From assembly GCF_016920785.2 (NCBI RefSeq), contig NW_024609857.1, positions 7,831,618-7,895,617 of the forward strand: a DNA stretch of 64,000 bases, given 5' to 3'. A model generated the notes under the pieces. It did no database searches, was not told where the DNA came from, and saw only the letters and a program-made list of their open reading frames with translations. Below are positions 10,811-23,377 of the stretch, piece after piece; within the stretch, counting starts at the first letter, position 1, and each line of letters begins with the position of its first letter. The stretch comes from Ixodes scapularis (lineage: Eukaryota > Arthropoda > Arachnida > Ixodida > Ixodidae). The translations under genes were made by a program, and so were the position numbers.

Positions 10811-13567
10811 AAGTGGCCGGGATGCGGGAGCGCGCTTTGGACGCCCTCGGAACCTCCTGCCTCCGGTTTTAGGAACCCGTGGACGTACATGGTGGTTCCA
10901 TCCTTCGGCCCGCCACGCAGTTCTTGACGCACAGTCGTCTTACCACGTCACCGGGGCCGCAAGCGCACTGCGTTGTCACCCCGTATGCGCAGCATTCATG
11001 CGCAACAACGAAAATGGCTCTTTCGTTTTCCGCGCATCGCACGCACGTCCTTCATGCACACGCCAAGTGACCTGATCTGCTTGCACCAGAGAGAAGAGGA
11101 ATTTCGGGAATGTTCACTCCTCGGAAAAGTGCCGAGAGTCCGCATTCACCATGTATCGTTATATACAACTGCTACAGGAATCGCTTGCGGATTTCTTTGA
11201 AAATCAGCGTGGCGTCAGCAACAATCTCGGTCTTTTTTCTTTCTTTTTTTTTACGATTGAGATTGTGACGGACAGCTTCAGAAAGGCAAGGCGTGGTGGG
11301 TTAAGCGCTTTGTGTGGTCCCTCCGCAGACATTGAGATTGCAGCATTAGCCGACGCCACAAAAGAAATCACGCAGGAAACAAATGCATTACCATAATATT
11401 CTCCAAGTTTTCCAAGCTGTCAGCGACAGACTGAAGCGCGATACTAGCATCCCTCCTCGTTGACTGGGCCGATTAAGGGAAAAAGAACGGCCGGGCAGCT
11501 CCCGGTGCATCTGGATGAAGTGCCCATGCAGTTCATTTCCTTGACAGCAGCAGCTGGCTCCGAGTGAAGTAGCTACAGTCGCCGATCGTAGCTGCTTGCT
11601 GTAGACTATAAGCCGCTGCAAAATAATGCGAGTACATAGAAGAAAAAAAATCTCCCGGTTGGGTACACGATGGGATTTCGAACGCTTCACTCGCTAATTA
11701 ACGAAGCACTTGGCATTTGCGAGCTCATCTATACGCCAAGAGTAAGAAAAAATAAACGACGTAGAAACGAGACTAAGACAAGAGGTCCGGGACAGTTTAT
11801 GTGCGTACTGTCCCCTCGCGTAATTGCAGTCACCCCCCCCCCCCCCCTATTCCCAAATAAATAAACAAAACTAAATTAAGAAACGTACCCCCAACTCAGA
11901 AGGGGAACGGAGAGAAGGCACGGTGGAGGGGGCTGCGACCTTCGCAGCGTTTCGGGCAGCCCGGGAATCGAGCGTCTTTGGCCCGGAAGAACAATTTATC
12001 GGGCCGGATGAAGGGAAAATCCAATTTGGCCTTGTCACGCCAAGCAAGACCACAGCGGCGTCCGCTTCTCTCCGTTTTTCGAGCCAGCGTTTCGTAAGGG
12101 TTCGCCGCCGTCGCGTCCCTCCGCGTCGGCGTCGGCGCGGCTAACAAGCTCTTTGCCTCCGCTGTAAACATGTTGTCACTATCAGGTCTCGTTTGAGTCG
12201 GTCGGATCGGCGCCCCGTGGTGCTCTCGCGGGTTCAGCTGTCAACGCGACACCTTGTAGCGAGTCTTTCCGGAAAGCCGCCGCCTCCGTTGGCTCTGTCG
12301 ATCGATTGGTGTAGGCTTTCTCTGAGCAGGATGTATTCGTATGACGTCGAATTTATATTTGGTAAGACACCTCTGTGGGCGTTTATATGTATGAACTGCG
12401 GAAACCAGAAAAAAAAAAAAAAACTGGAACTGTTATGGGAAAGCATTGTAAGAGTGTGCTCCTTCCATGCGCTCATCGGAACGTCTGCGGTATATGTACA
12501 CCCTGTGTCGACTTAAATGTGCGCGGAAACAAAGCTACAGAAAGGGTCTGCTTAGAAAGTGTTGTTGAAGATAATCCGCTTGCGCATTATCTTGACAAGT
12601 ATGTACGAGCGAACACATTCTTTCCTTCTTTACCCTCCTGGGTTGGCGCTATCAATTTCCGAAAAAGGTACTCTCGACAGAATGAAAGGTAATTTTCTTT
12701 ATTTTACGTATCTTTTGCTCCATCTCGATGTAATTCTAGAAAACGTCGTGCCCGCACGATTCTAATGCAAATCGGGCATAACTGTACACCGCGCGGCACC
12801 GTCAGCACTAAGATTGCAACGGTGCTTCGGGGTGTTTCGCCCAGAACAAGCATCGACGGGCATCAAATTCCAACGCCTAGATTGCTTCCCCGAAGGAGAA
12901 CTTGACAACTTTCCGCGAATGTAGCAGCTTTTATGGGAAGCCGCTAAATTTTAAGAGAATCAAAGCAAAACCGGCGATCGATTGTTCGCGCTAACAGTGT
13001 CGCGCTGTGTACATTATTTCTGAGATCTACAACTGATGAAACTTGTAACGGCAACTCGCTCAAAAAGAAGTAAAGAAAAAAACTTTTAAAAATTTAAAGA
13101 GTTTTCGTTTTCGTTTTTAAAGAACGTGTCCGAGACTGCGTCATGTGTGTGGCGACGGACGTCCCCGATGCTTTCGAATAAACTCGAGAACGGCATTCCG
13201 CCAGCGCCGAACGAGCGGACGGGTAGCGAAAGGACTCCCAGCCAGCGTTCGCCCTTCCCTAATCCCACGAGCGAGGTATTGGTACACCGACGCCGATCCG
13301 CGGTAATCCCTCGACTTGCAGACCGTGCAACGGTAACCGCGTTTCGCCAGGTCGCGGTTCTGTTATCCTCCCTTCTAGTCCGGATCGCGGACTCCCCGCT
13401 TCGTCCCGCCGAGCGCGTAATTAGGAACGACGGGAAAACGGACGAGAGAACGCCAACGCCTGCGATTCTGCCGAGGAAAGAAGCCGTAGGTCCGTAGTAG
13501 CACGCTCGTTCGAGTTCGAGCTGGTCGACCGAGGGGCGTGAACTTGAACACTGGCCGTCCGTTTAAG
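10811..13567. other. Intergenic, GC-rich in part, no gene supported
   Basis: Several ORFs of 60-120 codons occur on both strands, mainly in GC-rich patches (about 11880-12310 and 13120-13560), without recognisable motifs or consistent splice signals. There is a poly-C run at 11833-11847 and A tracts near 12410. One patch (about 12100-12150) is CpG-rich and could be a promoter or a decayed element. Confidence 0.35.
11833..11847. repeat. Poly-C run (15 C)
   Basis: Uninterrupted homopolymer, directly readable. Confidence 0.95.
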
Positions 13568-13750
13568 CGGCGGCCACACTCCGAATACGTCATACAAAAG
13601 ACAGTACGCGGGTGCTGTCTATAAGGCGCGTTTCTTCCTCGTATGACTGCGCTGTCAGACTGCTCATACAAGAACCGTCCGCAGACATACTCGAAACATG
13701 CATATGTATAAAGGAAACATGCTCTTGTACGCGCTTTAGGCATATCCACT
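13568..13750. mobile_element. Family B TIR-element copy (left-end type)
   Basis: The stretch contains the family B terminal signature twice in succession: GTCATACAAAAGACAGT at about 13588-13604, and a GTCAGACTGCTCATACAAG segment at about 13650-13668 followed by CCGTCCGCAGACA. Related ends occur at 22790-22845, 27917, 28440-28475, 31827, 33691, 47397 and 47608. The right boundary is unclear. Confidence 0.55.
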
Positions 13751-14108
13751 GATGATTATATCATATCTGCAGCGAACATTGCGCCGTTTACACGATGTAC
13801 AAGCAGTACATCATCATGCGGAATACAAGAACACGTAATAATTATTTTTAAAGGTGTGTTACGTTTTTGGATAGGACGCGTACGTCATAAAAAAGGGTCT
13901 TCTCGCAAAAAAAAAGGGGGGGAAAAGAACAACATCGCGCTATATATAGGTACGTCGCAAGATATTTTGGCTGAGGATTGATTTTTCTATTTCGGCACGT
14001 CGACCCTAAATAGAATTGAGTAGCACCTTTTGGCGGGCTTGTTGGTTCGTGCCTAGGGAAAAGAATAAACAGCTTGAAGGACGAGGAGAGAAGCCAAAAC
14101 AAGTTTTA

Positions 14109-14206
14109 GACACGGAGCGCAGATTCGGTCTTTATTACCTTGCAGAGATGCGCACATCAGGCGCATCTGCAAGCTAATGATGTCCGAGTCTGCGCTTCGT
14201 GTGTGG
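14109..14206. repeat. Nested hairpin, 98 bp
   Basis: The outer arms (ACACGGAGCGCAGATTCGG at about 14110 and CCGAGTCTGCGCTTCGTGT ending at 14206) pair at 17 of 19 positions. Between them is an inner stem (TTGCAGAGATGCGC against GCGCATCTGCAA). The stem-within-stem layout is unusual for chance DNA. It may be a foldback element or a structured transcript. Confidence 0.6.
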
Positions 14207-17200
14207 TATTTGTTTCTGCCTGTGTCCTTGTCCTTTGCGGAGTTTGTTTATTTCCCCACCGAATTAGAAGCCTATTTAGGAACCACTCCTAAAACACCTA
14301 AACGCCTCCTTGGGTACGTCTCTGCGTTCAACCAACTTCATTTTCGAAACTTTCGCTTTTTACAAGTGTCTTACATATACACTTGCTTATTAGAAGACCG
14401 CATGGCTCGTTAATCCAAGTCTCGCTTTAAACGTGTGTTTTGTTTTTCTTGATTTTTTCGTGTAATTGGTACTTCTTTATGTACGTGAAAGATCCGAAGT
14501 ATGCCGTCCTTCGGCCCTTGCTAAATTGTGCCCCTTTGCAGAGGAGAGCGTTTATTTTCGGCACAAATGACAAGCGGCCACCTCATTGCCATTCTTAAGA
14601 AGCACCTGTGAATTTACTTTCCGACAGGGCTTTACAAAAGTCAATTGTTTTTGCCCGCGTATACATTACTTAATTAAAGTCAACGTGAATGAGAAGCGTT
14701 TTGCGACTGTATTTTCTAACTCATGTATTCGGGGAACAGCGTATTAAAATCGTTTAAGGTTCAGTCAAAAAATTCGGTATGGGGAATTGTGAGTAGCATA
14801 AAATGTTCCCTAAAGATTTCGGTAGATTTTTTGTGACTAATTGATGTACGCTAATTGGTCACATGTTTCATTTTGCCTAACATTCAGTTTGTATATTCCT
14901 AAACACCCGTAGAGCGAGAAGGCAGAATACATTCAAACTTAGTGTCAAAAAAACAAAACAAAAAAACTTAAACTTTGAAAACCTCTGAGTCACAATTAGG
15001 CGCGAAAGAAAACTCCGTAGCCCTAAACTCCGTAACCCTCAGTATCTTTAAAAAGGGAAGACAAAAAAACAAGAATTTCAAAAACGTTTTTTTCATCCCT
15101 CCGACGCCTTTCCCCTTTCAATTCTCTTAAAAAGCACAGAAAAAGCCGATCACGGAGCGGGACGTTTAGATTTATTTCGGTTCGAACGCTTTATCTGGTG
15201 GCTGCGACATAACTTCAAAATTTTCGCTCCATTTTAACCGCCGCATATCTCTCGAGTGAGTTTCAAGAAACCGCTATTCTTTCTAGGCAGTGCGGGTGCG
15301 GTGATCTTCAACAAACCCTCGCACAGAGTACAAGCAACGTGTACGAGCAAAACAGCGAGGCTTTCCGCCACTGGCGCTAAAAGTGTTGGCGAAAGAAGCG
15401 AGCAGACGCTGGGGTCTCCGTCGTCGCGGCGTCCCATGTCGCGTCATGCCTTGGTTCCCGTCGACTGCCTGGTTGCAGAAGCGACCTACAGCCGAACAAC
15501 CGCCTGCCGCATGCGCCTCCACCGCGGGAATCGCGGTAGGTCCTAGCGTGACGCTTCTATGACGTCGTCAGGTGGGAATCGAGGGACCACTTTTGAGGAT
15601 GTGCGGTAAACGCCCCAGTCGGAGATGAGCTCCGCGCACCGTACCGCGGCGGAGAGAAACTTTCGGCTCCTACGTGGCGTGCTCTGCCCCAATTACACCA
15701 ATATTGCGGGGAAGCCCACCTCCTTCGCAAACGATCCCCCGCGTTTATCTCCCTGCGCGCAACCCACCCAACAACGAGCGTCCGAGTATTGTTACTTGTT
15801 TTCTTTGTGGCAATCTTGATGGATCTATGTCTTTATATATATATATTTTTTTTTAAATCCGCTCCAAATTTTATAATATCTTAGCCAACGTAAGAGCATT
15901 GTCTTGTGTTATTGTTTCATAACTCCGATCATTGTCTTCGCCGGCTCTTCTTATTTTATTTTTTCCCCTCACCCTAACAGGATTTTTTTTTGTCTCGTCA
16001 TAACAACTTTTATCTAGTTTTTACAATTTCTAAACAAACGAACGTGCGCTGTGGGCGTTCATCTTAGCCACTGATTTATTAAAAAAGCTATCTAAGTGAA
16101 ATTACAATTTGAGCATTCAGTTGTCCTACTCTCACAAGGTAAGCTGACACACGTGAACAATTTTTAGTTATGCGTACATATAGATTTTTCGAGCGGCATT
16201 CTCAAACGAAGCGATTTACAGCGGACGTCCCTGATTTTGAGAGTGTACGTCAGTGTTGCCCGAGTGCGCTGGGCTGTCGGTTTTCTCGTCAGTGGGCTGT
16301 GGCAGCCTGAGGAGGCGCCATTCCGGACGATGGTGGTGGCTAAATTGCCGCGTTTTATTTTTGTCTTTTGTTCTATGGCGAATATAGTTTCTCTTAGTTT
16401 TCAAGAAAGCATTGTACTATTTTTTGGGAAGAAAAACAAACAAATGACAGCTATTTTTGGTGAGTCCGTGCGTTATGGAACAAGTGCAACTGGACTGTTT
16501 GTTTCATTATCTAGTTTTTTTACGGCACCAGACACTCACTCGTGTCAATCCGTAAAAGCCTTAACAGTCGAAACTATTTGATCACTCAGGATAGCCTAAC
16601 TGCATGGGTATTCCCCGCTTTCAGCATAAAATTCAACGAGTCACATCAATCGAACAACATTTATTGTACATACCCCACGATGCCGTATTATCCGAACAGG
16701 ATTTGAGAAAGATCTCAAATAACACAGCATATGCTATGTACCGTGTCGACGATAGTCACTTCACGACGATCGGACGGAATCCGGCTTGTTTTGATGCACG
16801 TTTTTGAAGAGCCGCCTTTTTGCACCGCGCCAAAGCAAATGAACGAGCGTGTTTATTCCGTCCCCATACTCCGACCCGACCCTATTAGCTAGTTTTCGCG
16901 AAGACCGGGAACATAGTCGGGAAGGCTTTTCGGAGAGTATCTCAGCGGAAATAATCCTCGAAGCATGTCGAATGGCCGGCGTCGTGGGCTGCTTGACGTT
17001 CGCTCTTTTCGTTCGCTTCCTGCGAAGGCCGAGCAGGCGACAAGCCCCGGTATTCCCTGGTTCTCACAGTGAAAGATAGCAGAAAGAGGGTAAGCATCTT
17101 GAGCAGGCAATTTAAGTACAGCTTCCAAAAAAAAAAAAAAAAAGCCGGCCAACTCCAAATGCACAATACAGGTGGGGAGTCGCGCTGAACACGGGTGGCA

Positions 17201-18008
17201 GAAATTTCTAGTTGATAGGGGTCGCTCGAGTCGCAAAATGGCGACGCCCAGAGAGCTCTTTTTGTAAAGGTCTATATATACACGCATAACTAAATATCGT
17301 TCACGTGTATCGGCTTACCTTGTGAGACAAGAAAAATACGAAGAGAAGAAATATAACTAAAAGCCCTGACAAGCTGACACCATATTTTGTAAGCCAATCG
17401 CAACCCCACTGGGAGGCGGCTCCACCCAGCGGCAAAGACGTGAAGAATAGAAAAATTTACGCCAAGTCTCCGCCAAAATGCAGCTTTGACTGTAAAGACC
17501 AGATGCCAAACTTATAGACCATAACCATCAATAATCCAAAGATTTTTGTGATTTCTTGTGTACTTTAATTGCAGAGTTGGGGTGTGTTCTCCGTAGCTGA
17601 CGCTAATCATCTCTATGTTTCCGTATGCTTTGCCGGCCGCCGTTCCCCATTGAAATTTTCTCGAAAATGGCGTCTAACTTTAAAATTTGATAACAGCAAG
17701 CTCTGAAAATTGGTTATCTGGTCCGAACCGCTTGATCTACATTTGAGCAGAGACCGAGTGTTAGGTGATGCGTAGTTTTTTTGTGCAGTGAAAAACACAC
17801 CGCAAATTTTTCTTCGGGGACACCCCCTATATTAGGTCCAGATATACATTCCGCGACACTATTAGTACGCAGATAAGCCATCGCCAGTTTTCCCAGTGTT
17901 TCTTTCAGTAGTGAACGGCTGCCATCAAAACTACTATAGTGGTGATAAGTGCTAAATTGGAATACTAATCTTATTGGTGAATTTGTACGCCCGCCAGTAC
18001 TCTTCCAA
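14207..18008. other. Intergenic, no gene supported
   Basis: AT-rich to mixed DNA with scattered 60-130 codon ORFs lacking motifs. A CpG-rich patch lies at about 15350-15640. A GGGGACACCCCCTATAT motif near 17817 resembles a transposon end, but no partner was found. Nothing else could be supported. Confidence 0.3.
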
Positions 18009-18350
18009 CTAAAATGAAAAAAAAAAAAGAAACCGCCGAAGTCGTTTTTGCGTTAATAGTGTAGTGGAGTGTACGAGGGGCATGAATAACGTTTGTGTTA
18101 TTGCCATAATAATAAAAAAAAAAAAAAAAGCTGCGATCAAGAGCGTCGGCGCTCGGATGTGCAAGTAGTCAATTTGGATCTTGAGGAAGTCTTCTACCTC
18201 GGCAGTCACCTCACCATCCCCCTGGAGACGCTTGTCAAGCAGTGGGTTGTTCACGAGAGGAAGAAGGCAGAAGTCATGGGGTGCCAGGGTGGGTGCACAA
18301 TACGGGGGCAGACGTATAATTTCATAACTTATATCAACCACATGCGTCAC
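18009..18350 (-). pseudogene. Mariner (Tc1/mariner) transposase relic
   Basis: The - strand carries the third catalytic region of a mariner-type DDE/D transposase: a PPYCAPTLAPHDF motif (the APHDF part lies at the complement of about 18272-18286), then a NNPLLDKRLQGDGE segment and an EVEDFL segment. These align in order with the family's PPYSPDLAPxDF, KxLxGKRF and EVxxAVEDWL pattern. The N-terminal DNA-binding part and the first two catalytic aspartates were not found, and the frame degrades into A/T tracts at both ends. It is a dead fragment. A + strand ORF across the same DNA is its shadow. Confidence 0.75.
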
Positions 18351-21300
18351 CGTCTGCTACAAGGAATGATATGGTGCGTTGCAATTGAGCCATGGCTTGG
18401 CAAAGCTGAAAACTTTTCGTTGCAAAGCTGAAAACTTTTCGCTGTTTTTGCATGGGCGTGAGCAGTCGCTTAACCCAGTAGACGGCGACCCCCATCACGT
18501 ACAAATCATTAGGCATGGGGAAATCGCTGGGCATTGTGAGAGAAACGTTCTTAACGTATCGAGATTACAGTAACGTGTGCTTGTTCCGCGACGGAAATAT
18601 TGGCGATATTTAGTTTTCTTCCTGCCAGTAATACGAACTTTACGAACGCCTCTAGTACAATAATCATTAAGTTTACTTCGTTTCGACCGTCTAGGAGTGT
18701 CCTTCCAAAGCCTTTGATGTCCGGAACTCTCGGAGAGGCTTTCTTTGCGTCCAGGTCGAATGCGACCGCGGGTCGGGAATCCTAACGACGACGTAATCAC
18801 CAGTACGCCGGGAGGGAGCTAAAGGGAGCAAGCGGCGTCCATTCGCGTCCGGTCGCGGTATTGTTTGCCGAAGCCGACTAAACGGCTATTTAATGAGGCC
18901 TCGCCCGGCCGTCTCTTGTGTCGGCATCGATCGCCGTGCCTTAACTGAGCCCACTACTCGTCGGTGCTTCCTGCGAGCAATTAAGCTCCATATACTCGTT
19001 CGCAGCTTACAGGACGCTATCCTACGCGGCTTCCTGCAAGGAATGACTGGATGCCAGGGGTGCTATCAGGTCGGAGCCGTAGTTCGGGAGATCATTCGAG
19101 AGAAGATTGATATAGCGACAGAAAATGACGAAAGAATCCATGCGTCGAAGCAAAGAAAATTGACTTGCTTATTCCAATTTCATTCCCCTAGTGATGAACC
19201 ACATTCTGTGGCTACGTTTCGATGCATTACTGCTTTTACTAATATGTGCACTTTTTAGTTATTTTATAACTCTCTCTCCTTTTCAATGCACATATATTCA
19301 GGGTATTTTAAATAAATATATAATTATGAAACCAACCGGCATATGTGTTTGCTTAAGTAGTGACATCATGAAAAACGGAAACGCAGACGGAAAAAAGCTT
19401 AAAAGAGCGTACATAGGCACACAGTTTCAATTAAAAAATTAGGACGTTATCTAATCAATGAAAAATAAATTTTATTTTGTAGTGTTATATGTTTCGGTGT
19501 ATTGCATAACTATTTTCAACGTACAGCGCTCACCAGATTCATCACCGCAGGCTCAGCCGTCGATAAAACGACTTTTGGCACTCGTGTTTCACGGACGGAT
19601 GTCGACGGTCTGAGTCAAATATTTTTTTTTTCTTAAAGTTCCCAACTTGCCTTGAATGCGGTAACCTGACTAACCAGGCCACATCATTCTGACGTCAACA
19701 ACGTTAATTCACAATTCCACCCCTAGATGATAGCTTAAACTATCACTCGTCAAAACAATAAAAAAAAAAAAGACATAACACTCTTGTCCGTCCTTTTCGG
19801 CTTGCGAACGCTTTTCGAGTTAACTTTCATGCGTGTTCAGCAGACTACTCGGCCTGCACTGAATGATTTCCCGTCTACTTTTCGGACAAATAAAGTTATC
19901 ATCATCATCATCGTCATAGGAATACTCCTCTGCGTCCACTAAATAATTTGCCGACTTTTCAAGAGGCCGCGGGTCTTCCAGATCCAGGGAACGATCTACT
20001 ATCATGCGCAGTTTAGAACATTTACGATCGCTCACCATTGTGAGTAGTCCTCGAAATGATTAGGTGCAACCTCTCAAACGAAGCATACAAACAGTACTAC
20101 AAGTTCGTCGACTCGGGCAGTCATGTCCCAGTCTCCATCCATTCTCACTAGATAATTCTCGGCGAGGTATCGCCAAGGCTGTTTTTAAATGAGCCACGTC
20201 CTTGTAAGGAACGACGCTGACTGAGGCGATTGTCACGACGCGGTCTATGTAGTCTTTGACGAATCTTGTATAGACCAACACGCTGTCTACAAATATGTCC
20301 GCGATTGCCCGCACCGGGTGTCGCCAATGCGCAGAAATAACATTCACGTCAAAGGTGTGCGCATGGTCACGGTAAAGCCTCTTCATGTCTTAAAAGTAGC
20401 GCAAGGTGCGTCGATGCACGAGGCACGTGCTACGTGCTGCCCTTGGGAAGATCATGGCGGCACAGCGTAGCACTGAGCTTGATTTCAGGCGCCATGTTCT
20501 TCCCAGAAGTGGCGCGCGATACGTGTCTCGAGCGTTTCCACATCGATGAAGGGCGCCACCTTTCCCAGGATGGAGGTTTTTAAGTCAGGGCCGGCTGCAG
20601 CGCTACCGCAGTGGCCTGACGTCGGTGCCGGCGTTGGTGCACCAGGAATGAAAGTGATTATTTTTCCTAAAGAAGAGAAGCTAAGGTGCATGGTTAGGGT
20701 GGGTCTGGCAAGGAAATCATCTCATAAAAACATTACAAAAGACGTGTGTCGCCTACCTCTCAGCTTCGTGCGGTGGCCCTCCTGAACGCTTTGTTCACGT
20801 ACAAGCACCGTTAGCTGCAAGATACCCAAGAATAATTTTTATACGTCATAAATATTTCATTTTTTAAACGCATACTTATGTCAAGTTTAAGTGCAATTTA
20901 ATAGCTTTTTTTTCGACTCACTACTTGCCGCTGCGGGAATAGTTTTCCCAGCGGTCGCGACCATTTGCTGTGATAGGCAACATCTAGAGTGACTGAAAAA
21001 CATAAAAACGCTTAAGGTCATTTCTACACTCAGGAACGTTCGTTTTAAAAAGAAACAAATCAAAATAGAAAAACGAAAATCAAAACGCCCGGCACTTTTC
21101 TTTTTTTTTCTTTCCCTTTTAAATAAAATATCGAATTGCGCGTAGTCGATAAAATAAACTTAAGGTTTTTAGTTCTTTCGCCAATTTTGAGTGTGGCTAA
21201 CGACTGTCTTTTCGAAGCTAAAATGGGAAAGCCTTCGTTTCAAATCTTCCCTCAAACTTTCCCGGCTTTTAACTATTTCTTTTACTTCTTGCATCATTTT

Positions 21301-21604
21301 TTTTTGTCTTTTTCACTCGGAAGACAATTGTCGCAAGCGTATCGCTATTGATCGTGCCCCCTTTTGTGCGTCTGTTTGCCATTCAGATTCTAATATGTTC
21401 TTCGGATTGTTTTACGCGTACGCGCGTGTGAGCGTGGTGGAGGGTGAAAGGGTACCGTGGCCGAAATTTGTCTGGGGAGTGGTCGTTAGGTCTCCAAATA
21501 ATTCCCAAGAGTGTGAATCAGAAACGTAAAATACAGTACTTTTGTTTTACGCAGCAGGAGAAAGCTTGAAGCCGTTGTCTCACTTCTCTTCCATCACACA
21601 AAAG
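18351..21604. other. Intergenic, with one cluster of unassigned minus-strand ORFs
   Basis: A 20-bp unit containing GCTGAAAACTTTTCG is duplicated in tandem at about 18403-18441. The remainder holds short ORFs without motifs, apart from the minus-strand cluster at 19820-20691 described separately. No element boundaries were seen. Confidence 0.3.
19820..20691 (-). other. Cluster of three minus-strand ORFs, unassigned
   Basis: Three successive minus-strand ORFs (20485-20691, 68 codons; 20060-20386, 108 codons; 19820-20038, 72 codons) lie within 900 bp. The middle one contains a FVKDYIDRVVTIASVSVVPY segment that resembles the FVDVRNYIDRVTSIGALPV segment of the ORF at 60420-60623. The last has a run of six aspartates encoded by a GAT repeat. 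They could be remnants of one gene or a retrocopy with frameshifts, or chance. No family is recognised. Confidence 0.2.
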
Positions 21605-21765
21605 TCACGGTGTTGGCTGCAGGCACGATGGCAAAATTACCTGCGGACAGGCCCGAAGCTTTTTTCAAGCATGTTTGCTCCAAGCATATGTATGTTTCGA
21701 ACCTGTTTGCAAGACAGTGCTGGTGTGACCAATGTGGAGGGCCCGTCGCCGTACGAGGCAGAAAC

Positions 21766-22773
21766 CAGTGTTGGGTAAAGTACATCTAAAAGGTACTCGA
21801 AGTGAAGTACAAAGTAAGTGAGAGGTTATCTACTTCGAGCAAAGTGGTAAGTACACCGGGTGCAATGTAACTCGAAGGAAAGTATTACAAATATGATGTA
21901 CTTTCAAAGTAGAGTACAAGTGTACTTTTTAACGCAATCTTTCACTATGCTTTACCCGAAGTACTATAAATACTATGTTCATTTATTTATTTATTTAAAT
22001 AAATAAATAAATGAATAAACATCGCATTTATAGTACTTATAGTCACACTTTATAGTATAAATAAACATCGTAACGTATTTTCCGCGCTACGCTCCGCACC
22101 CGGTGCATAGTCCGCATGCCGCAAACGTAAAAATGATCATACACAGCACTCCCTGACAAATGCCTCCTGTATTTGCTCGCAAATGAGCTTGTATCATACA
22201 TAAATCAACATTAACATACATCGCTAGTCATGAAATTTGTGACGTCTTGTTGCAGTGGACGACCCAGGAAAAAGCAAATCCTTGTATAATCCGAACGTGT
22301 AGATAGTCCGCATCGGGTAAAATTTAAACTTTTGAACATGTGTAGTCCACGCAATAGAGTCCGGAAAATACGATACTTCCAAAGTAGATGTACGAGTACT
22401 TTTCTAACGCAATCTTTCGTATTGCCTTTTCATCCCCCTATACACCGTTTTACTATTTTTTTAACTGGTACGCCTTGCTTTAGAGTTCATCGGGAGTGCA
22501 TCAGTTATTTTCGGAAACGGCGGCGACTATTAGATAAAGGATCAAGTGGCTTTAGAGTTGACGATGCACAATCTTCTCATATAAATTTAACGATATCAAG
22601 TTTGGGGAATGTACTTCAAAGTCAGGAGTCGTACTTTTTTTTTAAAAGTACTTACTTCAAGAAGAGTACAAGTACATACTCAAATAACGTACTTCGAGTA
22701 AGGTACAAGTATTCTAAACCTCCCCGAAATAGTACTTTAACTACAATGTGTTTAAGGTACTTCCCCAACACAG
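21766..22773. mobile_element. hAT-like MITE, family A, 1008 bp
   Basis: It begins CAGTGTTGGGTAAAGTAC (21766) and ends GTACTTCCCCAACACAG (22773), a good inverted pair. The flanking octamers GCAGAAAC (21758-21765) and GAGGAAAC (22774-22781) agree at 6 of 8 positions. The interior has many AGTACTT/AAAGTAC motifs and a 38-bp perfect palindrome at 21978-22015. The 178-codon ORF inside (22332-22868) runs past the end of the element and shows no transposase motif. Confidence 0.8.
21978..22015. repeat. Perfect 38-bp (TTTA)n/(TAAA)n palindrome
   Basis: A TTCATTTATTTA-type arm of 19 bp is followed without a loop by its exact reverse complement ending AAATGAA. It lies within the family A MITE and could extrude as a cruciform. 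Confidence 0.9.
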
Positions 22774-22867
22774 GAGGAAACACGTCTCAGACACTGTCGG
22801 CAGACTGTCTTTTGACCGACGTACTTCCAGTGTGGTTTCTGCTTAAGGGGACCGTTCGACGACACTA

Positions 22868-23028
22868 GGGAGTTTTAGGGAACCGTTTTTGCACATCCGA
22901 TACGGTACGATGGTGCGTCCGCTACGAACTGCGCATGCGCGAGTCTTCTGGGTTAGCGCATGCGCAGTTTGTACCGCAGGGCCCACCGTACCGTATCGGA
23001 CGTGCAAAAACGGTTCCCTGAAACTCTC
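22868..23028. mobile_element. Palindromic TA-flanked MITE, family C, copy 1 (161 bp)
   Basis: It is nearly palindromic over its whole length. It starts GGGAGTTTTAGGGAACCG and ends CGGTTCCCTGAAACTCTC, flanked by TA at 22866-22867 and 23029-23030 as for Tc1/mariner insertions. The centre contains GAACTGCGCATGCGCGAG and its partner. A short asymmetric core (AGTCTTCTGGGTTAG) gives it an orientation. Confidence 0.8.
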
Positions 23029-23033
23029 TAATA

Positions 23034-23194
23034 GGGAATTTTAGGGAACCGCTTTTGCACACCGAACGTGGTACGATCGGCCCTCTGGTACGAACTGCGC
23101 ATGCGCGAGTCTCCTGCGGTAGCGCATGCGCAGTTCGTACCGGAGGGCCCATCGTACCGTAGAGGATGTCCAAAAACGGTTCTCTAAAACCCTC
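23034..23194. mobile_element. Palindromic MITE, family C, copy 2 (161 bp)
   Basis: It begins GGGAATTTTAGGGAACCG five bases after copy 1 ends and finishes CGGTTCTCTAAAACCCTC. The left flank is TA and the right flank is TG, one change from TA. The core AGTCTCCTGCGGTAG has the same orientation as copy 1. Confidence 0.8.
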
Positions 23195-23215
23195 TGTTAG
23201 AAAGTTTTAGTAATA

Positions 23216-23375
23216 GAGTTTTAGAGAACCGTTTTCTGCACGTCCGATACGGTATGATGGGCCCTCTGGTACGAAGTGCGCATGCGCTACCACAGGAGAC
23301 TCGCGCATGCGCAGTTCGTGTCGGAGGGCCAATCGTACCGCATTCGGTGTGCAAAAGCGGTTCCCTAAAACTTCA
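23216..23375. mobile_element. Palindromic MITE, family C, copy 3, inverted (about 160 bp)
   Basis: It begins GAGTTTTAGAGAACCG and ends CGGTTCCCTAAAACTTC, with TA on both sides (23214-23215 and 23376-23377). Its core reads CTACCACAGGAGACTCG, the reverse complement of the copy 2 core, so it is in the opposite orientation to copies 1 and 2. Confidence 0.8.
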
Positions 23376-23377
23376 TA

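Larger units (their letters stand above)
21605..22850. mobile_element. Family B element split by a hAT-like MITE
   Basis: The DNA on both sides of the hAT MITE (21605-21765 and 22774-22850) has family B character. On the left are GCTGCAGGCACG, CTGCGGACAGG and a GTTTGCAAGACAG segment. On the right is a CACGTCTCAGACACTGTC-GGCAGACTGTCTTTT segment, which matches the reverse complement of 45883-45950. Outer ends are approximate. Confidence 0.5.

Noticed and set aside
18093..18431. 112-codon plus-strand ORF
   Set aside because: It is antisense to the mariner transposase relic, which shows the recognisable motifs on the minus strand.
22332..22868. 178-codon ORF as a hAT transposase
   Set aside because: It lies in an AGTACTT-rich MITE interior, runs beyond the element end and lacks any transposase motif.
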